Positions 6,935 to 15,264 of a stretch of DNA of 20,691 nucleotides are shown in pieces (the stretch's first letter is position 1; every line of letters begins with the position of its first letter). A model generated the notes under the pieces. The model did not search any database, had not been told where the DNA came from, and saw nothing but the letters and a program-made list of their open reading frames with translations. The stretch lies in assembly GCA_030624545.1 (NCBI GenBank), contig JAUXJX010000002.1:1-20691 (forward strand), read 5' to 3'. The stretch comes from Bacteroidota bacterium. Its GTDB lineage: Bacteria; Zhuqueibacterota; JdFR-76; DREG01. The translations under genes were made by a program, and so were the position numbers.

Positions 6935-7912
6935 TCAAATTGGTGCATTTGGCGCCCGAGCAAGAGTCAGCAACGCACTTATATCATCGGGTATGGAACT
7001 GGAAAATGAAAGCCTTTCACCGGTTGCCGGATGAACAAATCCGAGGGTCTGGGCGTGGAGAGCATGTCGGGGCAGGCATTCCAGGTACCGGGACGCCAGG
7101 AGCTTCTCTTTGTTCGGCAAAATGCTAAGGTGGCGATTTCTGCCGCCATAGACATAGTCTGAAAAAACGGGGTGGCCCAGGTGTGCCATGTGGACACGAA
7201 TCTGGTGTGTTCTCCCTGTTTCGAGTTTGAGCTCCGCAAAGCTAAGCAAAGGGAATTCCTCAAGGACCTTGTAAGTGGTGATGGCAATCTTGCCTTCGCT
7301 TAGAACAGACATCTTTTTGCGATTGCCCTGACTCCTGCCATAAGAGGTCTCAATTCTCCCTTGTTTCCTGGCGAAGGCGCCCCATAAGATTGCCAAATAG
7401 GTCCGGTCAATGGTTCGATTGGAGAACTGCTCTGAAAGCTGCCGATGCGTCTCGTCAGCCTTTGCGACCACGAGAAGGCCTGAAGTATCCTTGTCCAACC
7501 TATGAACGATACCCGGACGTAGCTCTCCATTTATGCCGGAGAGATCCCGGCAATGATAGAGCAGTGCATTTACCAGTGTGCCTCCGGTATGGCCGAATGC
7601 GGGGTGCACAACCATACCTGCGGACTTGTTGACTACCAGTAAATAATCATCCTCATAGATGATGTCGAGGGCAATCTCCTCGGCTATTATCTCAGTTTTT
7701 TGGGGTTCAGGAATGGTGATTTCTATCTGATCACCGGGAGCTACTATGTGGCTGGGTTTAATACTGCTACCGTTGACCAGTATCAAATCTTCATCGATAA
7801 GCTGCTGGATGCGCGTGCGGGAAATGTGTTCCAATCGGGAGGCCAGAAATTTGTCGATTCGTTCTGGTGGGCTATCTTCGGGAATGACGAGTTCAATTCT
7901 ACGAGCACCCAT
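6935..7912 (-). CDS. rluD: RluD-type 23S rRNA pseudouridine synthase
   Basis: This 325-residue enzyme isomerises uridine to pseudouridine in 23S rRNA; RluD proper modifies helix 69. An N-terminal S4 RNA-binding domain is visible (RIDKFLASRLEHISRTR, roughly residues 18-34, continuing to VNG). The catalytic motif is HRLDKDTSGLLVV, with the catalytic aspartate at residue 140, essentially the same position as in Escherichia coli RluD. Late motifs include RTHQIRVHMAHLGHPV. The ATG at 7912 lies six bases after the lspA stop, so the gene is the distal member of an ileS-dksA-like-lspA-rluD operon. The family includes RluA/RluC with other targets; the S4 domain and operon context favour RluD or a close relative. 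Confidence 0.93.
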   Translation of the reverse strand: MGARRIELVIPEDSPPERIDKFLASRLEHISRTRIQQLIDEDLILVNGSSIKPSHIVAPGDQIEITIPEPQKTEIIAEEIALDIIYEDDYLLVVNKSAGMVVHPAFGHTGGTLVNALLYHCRDLSGINGELRPGIVHRLDKDTSGLLVVAKADETHRQLSEQFSNRTIDRTYLAILWGAFARKQGRIETSYGRSQGNRKKMSVLSEGKIAITTYKVLEEFPLLSFAELKLETGRTHQIRVHMAHLGHPVFSDYVYGGRNRHLSILPNKEKLLASRYLECLPRHALHAQTLGFVHPATGERLSFSSSIPDDISALLTLARAPNAPI

Positions 7913-7918
7913 ATGTTA

Positions 7919-8464
7919 TTAGGAAGAATCAGGCTGACTCGCTTCTTCTACTTCCCGGTGTTTTTTGGGCTCAAACAGAATGATGCCCATTAAAATGATC
8001 ATTCCTACCGAGACGGCGGAGTCGGCGACATTAAAAACCGGCCAGCGCAATTGACCGATACCTACATCGATGAAATCCACCACCGCGCCAAAGCGGATGC
8101 GGTCCATGAGATTGCCGATGGCGCCGCCCAGAATGAGGGCAAGGGCGAACTTGACATATTTCTTGTCTCCGCGAGTGCGGAGTAGATAGAAAAAGATGAC
8201 CAAACTTGCCACAATGGAAAAGACCGTAAACAGGTTTTTGTTGCCAATATCGATGCCAAAGGCCATGCCGGGATTTTCAATGTAGGTATAGCGCAAAAAA
8301 TCGCCCAAGACTTCCTCGGACTGACTTAATCGCATATTGTTTTTTGTGATGTACTTGCTAATTTGGTCTAGCGCCAATACTCCAAATGTGACCAAGAAAT
8401 ACTTTGACTTGGAAACAACCAGCAAGAAGAGATAACCCAGGCGATGAAACAATTTACTATTCAT
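7919..8464 (-). CDS. lspA: Lipoprotein signal peptidase (signal peptidase II)
   Basis: This inner-membrane aspartyl protease cleaves prolipoproteins just before the lipidated cysteine. From the ATG at 8464 it has 181 residues, with four hydrophobic segments. Family motifs are LDQISK, ENPGMAFG, GGAIGNLMDR, VVDFID and FNVADS; the catalytic aspartates lie in the last two. The start is uncertain because no good Shine-Dalgarno precedes 8464 and the N-terminus is about 15 residues longer than in many homologues. A longer open frame extends to 8647 but overlaps the upstream gene and has no family resemblance there. It lies 34 bases after the TraR/DksA gene and 6 before rluD. Its substrates probably include the three lipoproteins seen in this window. 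Confidence 0.93.
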   Translation of the reverse strand: MNSKLFHRLGYLFLLVVSKSKYFLVTFGVLALDQISKYITKNNMRLSQSEEVLGDFLRYTYIENPGMAFGIDIGNKNLFTVFSIVASLVIFFYLLRTRGDKKYVKFALALILGGAIGNLMDRIRFGAVVDFIDVGIGQLRWPVFNVADSAVSVGMIILMGIILFEPKKHREVEEASQPDSS

Positions 8465-8498
8465 GAGGGGATTCAGAATAAGCAAGTTAAGTGGATAT

Positions 8499-8876
8499 TC
8501 AGGCGCTGGTTGTTTCTTCTTTGGATTTGCAGTCAATGCACAAGCGGGCATGGGGGACCGCTTCCAACCTGGGTTCGGAGATCGGTTCTCCGCACTCCAG
8601 GCATTCACCATAGCTGCCGTCTTCAATGCGCTCGAGGGCCTCGTCAATGTGATAAATTAGCCGCCCCTCCCGATAAGCCATCATAAAGGCCTTTTCTCTC
8701 TCCTGGGCGTCCGTCCCCTGGTCCGCCATATGAAACGAGTAAGATGAATTGTCGCCGCTGGCCTCCTTCATCGTTTCACGAAAAGAATTCTCCTTGATGT
8801 AGACCAATTGTTCCACTAACTCTTTTCGCTTTTCCAGCAACAATTCTCTGAATTGATCTAACTTATCACTATCCAT
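8499..8876 (-). CDS. TraR/DksA-family C4 zinc-finger transcriptional regulator
   Basis: This 125-residue protein starts at an ATG with a clear GAGGAG Shine-Dalgarno. The N-terminal half is a charged coiled-coil (DKLDQFRELLLEKRKELVEQ), and the C-terminal half has the C4 zinc finger CLEC (residues 92-95) and CIDC (113-116). The linking segment GRLIYHIDEALERIEDGSYG is typical of the family. Such proteins bind the RNA polymerase secondary channel; in DksA this works with ppGpp to tune rRNA and amino-acid operons. The coiled-coil tip here (ADQGTDAQERE) is of the shorter TraR/YocK-like kind, so I do not call it dksA proper. It sits 19 bases after ileS and before lspA, an arrangement known from other phyla. 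Confidence 0.92.
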   Translation of the reverse strand: MDSDKLDQFRELLLEKRKELVEQLVYIKENSFRETMKEASGDNSSYSFHMADQGTDAQEREKAFMMAYREGRLIYHIDEALERIEDGSYGECLECGEPISEPRLEAVPHARLCIDCKSKEETTSA

Positions 8877-8895
8877 TTGTTTCGCTCCTCAAGAA

Positions 8896-11800
8896 TCACA
8901 TGGCCCCTTGGGTTTTCTTTCTCGCGATTGAAATCTTGACAGCCGATCCGTCAATCGACCATTCCTTTGAGAACTCAAGGGAGTTGAATTCGAGATTCAG
9001 GTCTGCTGCCAGGGTTTCATTTTTTATATACTCTGACCAGTCTGTCAAAGCTGTCTTAAATTCATCGGGGCCGCCAACGGCAATTGCGATTCTATCAACC
9101 ACCTCAAATCCGGCTTCTTTGCGCATCTTTTGTACTCGGTTGACAAACTCGCGGGCCAATCCTTCTCGCTTCAATTTTTCACCTAACTCCAAATCCAACC
9201 CAACGACAAGCCCATCTCCCCGTTGCACAATCATGTTCGGGGGGCTATCTGTGAATATTGCCACGTCTTCTGGTATAATATGGGCTACACCATCGCCAAG
9301 TGCCAATTCAAATTGACCCTTGTCTTGAAGCTCTGAAATCTCCTTCGGCCTCATACTCTCTATTATCTCGGCTACTTTTTTCACATCATTGCCAAACCGC
9401 GGACCGAGGGTCTTATAATTCGCCTTTGCCCTTAACACGGCGAGACTGTCAGGATCATCAAGAAGTTCGAGTGACTTGATGTTAATCTCTTCCAGGATCA
9501 GATCCTGCATCTTTTCAAGCGCGTCCCGCTGTCTTGCAGTTTTCGCTGCCAAAACAATTATTTTCAACGGCTGTCTTACCTTAATACTCGCCTCACCCCG
9601 CAGAGCCCGAGCTGCACTCACGATGTCCCGCGTTACCTTCATGCGGGAAAGAAGCTCCTCGTCGACAGCCTTATATTCCGATTCCGTCTCGTCCGGAAAG
9701 AACGCCAAGTGCACACTTTCGTACGGCTCTCTGTTGATTTTGTTTAGATTTATGTATAGCGCTTCGGCAACAAAAGGTGTATACGGCGCGATCAGCTTCG
9801 AAAGGGTGAGCAACACCTCGTAAAGAGTCTGATAGGCGGAGAGCTTATCCTCACCCATTTCGTTCTTCCAGAAGCGGCGGCGTGAACGGCGCACATACCA
9901 GTTGGAAAGATCTTCCGTAGTAAATTCACTAATGGCGCGGGCCGCTCTCGTCAAATCAAAACGCTTCAAATGTTGATTAACTTGCTGCACCATCCGGTTC
10001 CGCGCGGAAAGAATCCAACAATCGATCTCCGGGCGCTTTTCAACCGGAATGGGATTTTCCTCATAAGTGAAGCCATCGATATTGGCATACATGACAAAGA
10101 ATGAGTAGGTATTCATCACCGTGCCGAAGAACTTGCGCTGGACTTCCAGTATCCCTTCCGCATCGAATCTCGTCGGAGACCAAGGGGGGCTCACGGTGAG
10201 CAGGTACCAGCGCAGTGGGTCGGCGCCAAATCGATCGATAATTTCAAAGGGATCGACGCTATTTCCGCGCGATTTACTCATCTTCAAACCCTCAAGATCG
10301 AGAATAAGCTCGAGGGAAAGACAGGCCTTGTACGCCGGCTGATCGAACAACAACGTCGAAATCGCCAAAAGCGAATAGAACCAGCCGCGGGTCTGAACGA
10401 TACCTTCCGAGATGAAATCTGCCGGAAAAATAACCTTGAATTTGTCCTGATTTTCAAAGGGGTAATGCCACTGTGCATAAGGCATAGCGCCGGAGTCAAA
10501 CCACACGTCGATTACTTCAGGTACTCGCCGCATCTTGGCCTGGCATTTCTGGCAGGTGATTTCCACTTCATCAATGTAGGGCTTGTGAAGATCTGCAATC
10601 TCCTGCCGGCCGGACTTTTGCAATAACTCGTCGATACTGCCGATCATATCCTGATGATCGCATTCCGTACATTTCCAGATATTCAGCGGCGTGCCCCAAA
10701 AGCGATCGCGCGACAGCGACCAATCAACATTGTTCCTCAACCATTCGCCAAACCGCTTCTCACCGACTTCCTTGGGGATCCACCAAATCTTGTCATTATT
10801 AGCGAGCAAATTGTCTCTTACTTTTGTGGTCTGAACATACCAGGATCGCTTGGCATAATAGAGCAATGGTGAATCGCAGCGCCAGCAATGCGGGTAGTTG
10901 TGCTTGTAGGTCTCGACACGATATAGCAGACTGCGCTGCTTCAGATTCTCAATGATTTGCGGGTCAGCATCCTTGACGAATTGATGCTTAAAATCCGTGA
11001 TCTCTTCCGTGAATCGGCCGCTTTTATCGACCGGCTGCAGCACCGGTAGATCATGTTTTTGCCCGACCTTGTAGTCGTCCTCGCCAAAAGCAGGGGCGAT
11101 ATGAACAATGCCCGTTCCGTCATCGGTGGTGACAAAATCTGCCGTAATCACATACCAGGTTTTCTTGTCCGGCTCCAGGAAATCGAACAAGGGCTCATAT
11201 TCCATGCCTTCCAGCTCGCTGCCTAAGAATTCGTCTATTTTTGTATACTCGCCGTCGATAAGAGGCAGCCGCGGCTCGACCAGAATGAGTTTCTCGCCTT
11301 GATGTTCGATTTTCACATAAGTCACATAGGGATGAACCGCCAGGGCCGTGTTTGAAATCAGCGTCCAGGGTGTAGTGGTCCAGACCAGGAAGTAGGTGTT
11401 CTCTTCGCCTTTCACCTTCATCTTCACGTAAATAGAGGGATCCGCCACTTCCTGGTAGCCCAGTGACACCTCATGGCTGGAGAGCGCGGTTTCGCAGCGC
11501 GGGCAATAGGGGACGATCTTATCGCCCTCGTAGAGAAGGCCTTTCTTCCATAACTCTTTCAGAATCCACCAGACGGTTTCCATATATTCTTTGGTATAAG
11601 TGATGTATGGATCGTCCAGGTCCACCCAGAAGGCGATGCGGCGCGTCAGTTCGTCCCATTCAACCTTATAGCGAAATACATTCTCTTTGCATTTCTCGTT
11701 GAATTTGTCCACGCCGTATTCGAGGATCTGCTCTTTGCCGTCAATACCAAGCTCTTTCTCCACCTCAATTTCGACGGGGAGGCCATGTGTGTCCCAACCA

Positions 11801-12054
11801 GCCTTGCGCTCAACCCGGTAGCCCTGCATGGTGCGCAGTCTGCAGGCAAAGTCTTTCGCCGTGCGGGAAATGACGTGGTGAATTCCGGGTAGCCCGTTTG
11901 CCGTGGGAGGTCCCTCGTAGAAAACAAACTGCTTCTTTGGGTCGCGAGCATTTACACTCTTATGGAAGATGTCATTCTTCTCCCAGAAGGAGAGAATCTC
12001 CTTCTCAAGTTCCGGTATCTGATGCGGCGAAGGTAACTCTTTGAACACAGACAT
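8896..12054 (-). CDS. ileS: Isoleucyl-tRNA synthetase, long (type 2) form
   Basis: This 1052-residue class I aminoacyl-tRNA synthetase charges tRNA-Ile and proofreads valine through its CP1 editing domain. The HIGH-equivalent motif is GIHH (residues 57-60, after PPTANGLP), and KMSKS is at 591-595 (GLKMSKSRGNSVDPFEI). The editing domain contains WTTTPWTLISNTALAVHP. The anticodon-binding domain begins near SWSP-like residues and WYVRRSRRRFW. The length, and a C-terminus without the zinc-binding finger of the type 1 enzyme, place it with the eukaryote-like type 2 IleRS group, which is generally less sensitive to mupirocin. The ATG at 12054 has only a weak TGGGA Shine-Dalgarno. It is the first gene of the ileS-lspA-rluD operon and is driven by the promoter at 12096-12124. 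No T-box leader was seen. Confidence 0.97.
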   Translation of the reverse strand: MSVFKELPSPHQIPELEKEILSFWEKNDIFHKSVNARDPKKQFVFYEGPPTANGLPGIHHVISRTAKDFACRLRTMQGYRVERKAGWDTHGLPVEIEVEKELGIDGKEQILEYGVDKFNEKCKENVFRYKVEWDELTRRIAFWVDLDDPYITYTKEYMETVWWILKELWKKGLLYEGDKIVPYCPRCETALSSHEVSLGYQEVADPSIYVKMKVKGEENTYFLVWTTTPWTLISNTALAVHPYVTYVKIEHQGEKLILVEPRLPLIDGEYTKIDEFLGSELEGMEYEPLFDFLEPDKKTWYVITADFVTTDDGTGIVHIAPAFGEDDYKVGQKHDLPVLQPVDKSGRFTEEITDFKHQFVKDADPQIIENLKQRSLLYRVETYKHNYPHCWRCDSPLLYYAKRSWYVQTTKVRDNLLANNDKIWWIPKEVGEKRFGEWLRNNVDWSLSRDRFWGTPLNIWKCTECDHQDMIGSIDELLQKSGRQEIADLHKPYIDEVEITCQKCQAKMRRVPEVIDVWFDSGAMPYAQWHYPFENQDKFKVIFPADFISEGIVQTRGWFYSLLAISTLLFDQPAYKACLSLELILDLEGLKMSKSRGNSVDPFEIIDRFGADPLRWYLLTVSPPWSPTRFDAEGILEVQRKFFGTVMNTYSFFVMYANIDGFTYEENPIPVEKRPEIDCWILSARNRMVQQVNQHLKRFDLTRAARAISEFTTEDLSNWYVRRSRRRFWKNEMGEDKLSAYQTLYEVLLTLSKLIAPYTPFVAEALYINLNKINREPYESVHLAFFPDETESEYKAVDEELLSRMKVTRDIVSAARALRGEASIKVRQPLKIIVLAAKTARQRDALEKMQDLILEEINIKSLELLDDPDSLAVLRAKANYKTLGPRFGNDVKKVAEIIESMRPKEISELQDKGQFELALGDGVAHIIPEDVAIFTDSPPNMIVQRGDGLVVGLDLELGEKLKREGLAREFVNRVQKMRKEAGFEVVDRIAIAVGGPDEFKTALTDWSEYIKNETLAADLNLEFNSLEFSKEWSIDGSAVKISIARKKTQGAM

Positions 12055-12095
12055 TTTCCCAGAAATTAACTCAGTACCCTAATCTAAAGGAAGTA

Positions 12096-12124
12096 AATAT
12101 ATCATAATCGGCAAGGAAAAGCAA
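12096..12124 (-). promoter_or_regulatory. Predicted sigma-70-type promoter of the ileS operon
   Basis: On the minus strand, TTGCTT (12124-12119) and TATATT (12101-12096) are separated by 17 bases, with the predicted transcript start about 35 bases before the ileS ATG. The hexamers and spacing are identical to those in front of parA, and in both cases the bases after the -35 box are TTC. It does not match the Bacteroidota TTTG/TAnnTTTG promoter. Confidence 0.5.
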
Positions 12125-12200
12125 TTGAAATGGAGGGAGTGTGAGGCAACAAAATGAAGATTTGAGACAAGAAAATCAATAAATGCGGAAATTCAATCAT

Positions 12201-12223
12201 AAAAAATGAAACGGTCTCATTTT
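12201..12223 (-). terminator. Possible intrinsic terminator, low-GC stem
   Basis: On the minus strand AAAATGA and TCATTTT form a perfect seven-base stem around GACCGTT, and the transcript continues TTA, giving six consecutive T residues at the 3' side. It precedes the ileS promoter and could stop read-through from the ppx operon. The stem is AT-rich and lies about 280 bases beyond the ppx stop, so this is tentative. Confidence 0.35.
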
Positions 12224-12398
12224 CTCCGATTTAGAAATTTGCTCGGTTTCCATTCGGGTTCATTTCTGATGTTCTGAAAAGACCATAAAGCATACGAAGG
12301 AAAGATTGTTGGTCTAGGATGTGATAGTCACTACAAATTAAAATATGTGTCTAATGCAATAGGGGCTAAAGACCGCTGAGGGGTGTGTCCTAATCCAA

Positions 12399-12420
12399 TC
12401 CCTCGCCATAAATGGCGGGA
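12399..12420. repeat. REP-like hairpin
   Basis: CGCCAT (12404-12409) and ATGGCG (12412-12417) are perfect complements, extended outward by TCC and GGA with a two-base bulge. No T-tract follows. The compact GC-rich palindrome flanked by short conserved-looking words is reminiscent of dispersed REP-type elements. Only one copy is present in this window, so the repeat nature is unproven. Confidence 0.35.
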
Positions 12421-12470
12421 CTAATGACATGTTTTTAAAGAGCTTAATAGCCACGGACTCTATGTTCAAT

Positions 12471-12487
12471 AAACCCAGTCGGGGTTT
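12471..12487 (-). terminator. Possible terminator behind ppx
   Basis: AAACCC and GGGTTT flank a five-base CGACT loop on the minus strand, 17 bases after the ppx TAA. The following bases are ATTG, a poor T-tract, so termination would be inefficient or Rho-assisted. It is the first stable hairpin after the operon and therefore the best positional candidate. Confidence 0.4.
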
Positions 12488-12504
12488 TAATCCCTTTTTT
12501 CATC

Positions 12505-13464
12505 TTATTCAAATATCGTAAGTCCAAGTAACTTTCTTCGATTTCGACCGCGCGCGGCCGCCAAAGCCACACCAAACCTTAGCCCCCGGTCGCTGATGAT
12601 AATCTCATCCATTCCAAACCAGCGTAAAATCTCTTCAGCGATCACAGCCCCGCCGAGAATCACATCTTCCCGCCCTGGATCAATGCCCGGCAAGCCCAGT
12701 CTGTCCTCAGCTTCCAGCTTTGCCAATCTGTGCAGAATTGCCTCAACCTGAGCCGCGGTCAGTTTGGAGCCATCAATCACATCCCGTTTATATTTCTCCA
12801 CTTGAAATTGCACAGCTGCAAGAGTAGTAAAAGTCCCCGCTGTTCCAATCATATGGTCAATTCCGCTCGGCAGCCTTTGCTTTATGTCATCCAAAAAACA
12901 TCGGAAATGCGCGCCCGCTTCCTCCACTGTTTCCGCTGTAACAGCATCCTGGAGCCCAAACTTCTCCGTCAGCTTGGCGGAGCCGATGGGCAGGCTGATG
13001 GCCTCCTCAAACTTACCGTCTTCGCCCCAAATGAATTCCGTGCTGCCGCCGCCAATGTCCACCACCAAGTTTTGGCCTTTGAGATGTGTCTTGTTGGAAA
13101 GGGCGCCGAGATAGGCATAGCGGGCTTCTTCTACTCCTGAAATTAAGTTAACCTTCAGTCCGGCTCTCTGCAGAATTCTATTGCAAAGCTCCTGGCCGTT
13201 CTCCGCTTCCCGCAAGGCAGCGGTTCCGACAATCTTGATCCATTCCACGTCATACTCAATTGCGATGGTGGCATATTCATCGACAAAATCGAGTGCTTTC
13301 TGTGCATTCGCATCTTTGATTTTGCCGGTTTTTCTTAGCCCTTCACCTAACCGCGCAAATCGCTGCTCTTGCCGCACTTCTTTTAACTCGCCCGTCTCGT
13401 CCATTCGTGCGACGAGAAGCAGAACAGTATTGGTGCCAATATCGATGCAGGCATAGTGCGGCAT
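12505..13464 (-). CDS. Exopolyphosphatase / guanosine pentaphosphate phosphatase (Ppx/GppA family)
   Basis: This is a 319-residue protein of the actin-like ASKHA fold that hydrolyses polyphosphate or pppGpp. The start is the ATG at 13464, two bases after the prmA stop, because the protein begins directly with the family N-terminus ACIDIGTNTVLLLVA; the frame extends further upstream to 13509 but lies inside prmA. The second nucleotide-binding segment is NLVVDIGGGSTEFIWG and the adenosine-like segment is IGTAGTFTTLAAV. The length corresponds to the short form lacking the C-terminal HD-like domain of E. coli Ppx. Sequence alone does not tell which substrate is used. It is the last gene of the sprA-QC-prmA-ppx unit, and the unlinked DksA-like gene is the only other hint of stringent-response function here. 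Confidence 0.92.
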   Translation of the reverse strand: MPHYACIDIGTNTVLLLVARMDETGELKEVRQEQRFARLGEGLRKTGKIKDANAQKALDFVDEYATIAIEYDVEWIKIVGTAALREAENGQELCNRILQRAGLKVNLISGVEEARYAYLGALSNKTHLKGQNLVVDIGGGSTEFIWGEDGKFEEAISLPIGSAKLTEKFGLQDAVTAETVEEAGAHFRCFLDDIKQRLPSGIDHMIGTAGTFTTLAAVQFQVEKYKRDVIDGSKLTAAQVEAILHRLAKLEAEDRLGLPGIDPGREDVILGGAVIAEEILRWFGMDEIIISDRGLRFGVALAAARGRNRRKLLGLTIFE

Positions 13465-13466
13465 GG

Positions 13467-14354
13467 TTAGGCTCTTCCCACCACTTTTTGGCAGAAGAAA
13501 CTCATCCACTCGCCCCGCGCCTTTTGCTCCACAATTACCAGGCCATTTTGCGACAAGATCGATCCTATTTTGTCCTCCTCTTCAACCAGAAATCCTGATA
13601 GAATCAAATAGCTGTCCCCGAAGGAAAGGGCTGTCACCAGGTCGGGAATCAATGGAATCAATTCGTTGGTCAGTATATTCGCCAGAATCAAATCGAACCC
13701 CAAGAACCGCGACCTAAAAGCCGGCTTGTCACCAACGTAAAATTGAATCGCCTTTTCAACTTCATTCAAATCCGCATTCTGCACCGCAGTTTCGATTGCT
13801 ACCGGGTCATTATCAAAAGCCACAATTTGAGAAGCGCCAAGCCTGGCAGCGGCAATTGCCAGGATCCCGGAACCGGCGCCGACATCCAGAATCCGCATGT
13901 TGGGTCGAATCGTTCTGAGCACGGCCTGAAGCATCAGATGGGTGGTTTCATGGCCTCCTGTGCCAAAAGCCTGCTGCGGATCTATCGTGACGACGATTCG
14001 ATCATTCGGCACCTTTGCTTTTTCCCACGATGGCTTGATCATCAGCCGGGAATCGATTTCGATCGGCTGGAAATGTTGTTTCCAATTCTCCTGCCAGTTC
14101 TCCTGCTCTATGTGGCCCGATTCAAGTCGAAAAGGCCCGGTTAGGCCAAGCTCGCTTTCGAAAGACTCTAATTTCCTTTGAATTTCCAGTTGGATGTGCT
14201 CGATATCCAGGACGTCCGGGAAATACGCAGTCAGCGCGTTCGGGTTTTCTTCCGTTCCTGCCGCGCCCAAATCAAACAATGCGGAAGATAGGATTTCAGG
14301 AAGGTGGACGGCAGAGGTGATTGTGAGCGTGTGCCATCCGTTGGATTCATTCAT
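13467..14354 (-). CDS. prmA: Ribosomal protein L11 methyltransferase
   Basis: This 295-residue SAM-dependent enzyme trimethylates lysines of ribosomal protein L11. It shows the N-terminal L11-recognition ferredoxin-like domain, then the PrmA-specific DPQQAFGTGGHETT (125-138), SAM motif I LDVGAGSG (156-163), the acidic FDNDP that binds the ribose, and the catalytic-region LANILTNELIPL. The ATG at 14354 overlaps the end of the M28 gene by eight bases (ATGAATGA), indicating coupled translation. The closing TAA is followed after two bases by the ppx ATG. Confidence 0.95.
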   Translation of the reverse strand: MNESNGWHTLTITSAVHLPEILSSALFDLGAAGTEENPNALTAYFPDVLDIEHIQLEIQRKLESFESELGLTGPFRLESGHIEQENWQENWKQHFQPIEIDSRLMIKPSWEKAKVPNDRIVVTIDPQQAFGTGGHETTHLMLQAVLRTIRPNMRILDVGAGSGILAIAAARLGASQIVAFDNDPVAIETAVQNADLNEVEKAIQFYVGDKPAFRSRFLGFDLILANILTNELIPLIPDLVTALSFGDSYLILSGFLVEEEDKIGSILSQNGLVIVEQKARGEWMSFFCQKVVGRA

Positions 14355-15261
14355 AAATATAAGCCAGGAGTACCTGAGCTACTTTCTCCAGACTCTCCGG
14401 ACTGCATTTATCCGGCGTATCCTCGACGGTGTGCCAATACGGATAATCATAATCGATGAGGTCGATAGCCGGAATACCGACCTGCAAGAGGGACAGGTGG
14501 TCATCGGTAATCATATGTCGAACTTCGCGAACGAACTCTGGTTGGTTTAATTCTTCCGCCTTGGTCCAGACCCGGTCAACGAGGTCCGGGGCATAGGTCT
14601 GGGAGTTTTGCTCGATGTAAATTTGCAGGTCCGAATCTCCGACCATATCCAGCAGAATAGCCGCATTCGGTTTGTAATTAAAAGCCTTATTCTTGGCGAA
14701 GTAACGAGAGCCCTGGAGGAATTCATCGCTGTGGCTCGTGCGGCCCATGTCTTCAGCATCGAAGAATACAATATCTATGGGATATGGCGGTGGCTTAAGT
14801 TTGAAAATCCTGGCCAATTCCAACAAGACCGCGACGCCGGATGCGCCATCATTCGCGCCAAGGACCGGCTGTTCTTGATTTTCCGGGTTCGGATCCTGGT
14901 CGGCCTTGGGGCGGGTGTCCCAATGCGCACACAAGATGAGCTGTGGGTTTCCGCTGCCGAAGGAAGCGATGACGTTGTAGGCCTGGGCACGTGAATTGGC
15001 AAGATGATTGACCGACGGGAAGGACTGCGTCCGGACTTTGTCCGAAGATTTGCGCAGCTCCGCAACCAGGTAGTCTCGTGCAGCGAGATGACCCGGACTG
15101 CCGGGATACCTGGGCCCAAAGGCACACTGCTTCTCCAGATTCTGAAATGCCCTCTGTTTATCAAAAATTGGAGAGGCGGATTGACTCTGGCAGGCTAGCA
15201 GAATGATATAGGACAAAAATAGCAGACTGTTCAATTGTATCCGGGTTGTAAGAGGTTTCAC
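14347..15261 (-). CDS. Glutaminyl-cyclase-like M28 metalloenzyme, lipoprotein
   Basis: This 304-residue zinc enzyme begins at GTG 15261 with AGGA nine bases upstream; a TTG 27 bases later is an alternative. The signal ends in IILLAC, so Cys24 is lipidated. Metal and catalytic landmarks are AHWDTRP (His113), GANDGASG (Asp138), FFDAEDMG (Glu170-Asp171), and DDHLSLLQVGIPAIDLID followed by WHTVEDTPD (His287). The SHSDEFLQGSRYFAK segment and the DDH...WHT arrangement match the glutaminyl-peptide cyclotransferase branch of M28 rather than ordinary aminopeptidases. It would convert N-terminal Gln of exported proteins to pyroglutamate at the periplasmic face. It starts one codon after the sprA stop, so it is co-transcribed with sprA. 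The substrate assignment is inference from motifs. Confidence 0.85.
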   Translation of the reverse strand: MKPLTTRIQLNSLLFLSYIILLACQSQSASPIFDKQRAFQNLEKQCAFGPRYPGSPGHLAARDYLVAELRKSSDKVRTQSFPSVNHLANSRAQAYNVIASFGSGNPQLILCAHWDTRPKADQDPNPENQEQPVLGANDGASGVAVLLELARIFKLKPPPYPIDIVFFDAEDMGRTSHSDEFLQGSRYFAKNKAFNYKPNAAILLDMVGDSDLQIYIEQNSQTYAPDLVDRVWTKAEELNQPEFVREVRHMITDDHLSLLQVGIPAIDLIDYDYPYWHTVEDTPDKCSPESLEKVAQVLLAYIYE

Positions 15262-15264
15262 CTC

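Larger units (their letters stand above)
12055..12504. other. Intergenic region between ppx and ileS, no gene seen
   Basis: No convincing coding frame exists on either strand of this 450-base, AT-rich stretch. It holds the ileS promoter at its low-coordinate end and three hairpins: 12471-12487, 12399-12420 and 12203-12223. No T-box specifier or antiterminator sequence and no tRNA cloverleaf was found. The region separates the sprA-to-ppx transcription unit from the ileS unit. Confidence 0.6.

Noticed and set aside
8465..8647. N-terminal extension of LspA to 8647
   Set aside because: It overlaps the TraR/DksA gene in another frame and has no resemblance to the LspA family.
12055..12300. T-box riboswitch upstream of ileS
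   Set aside because: No T-box antiterminator sequence or specifier stem is visible, and the predicted promoter leaves a leader of only about 35 bases.
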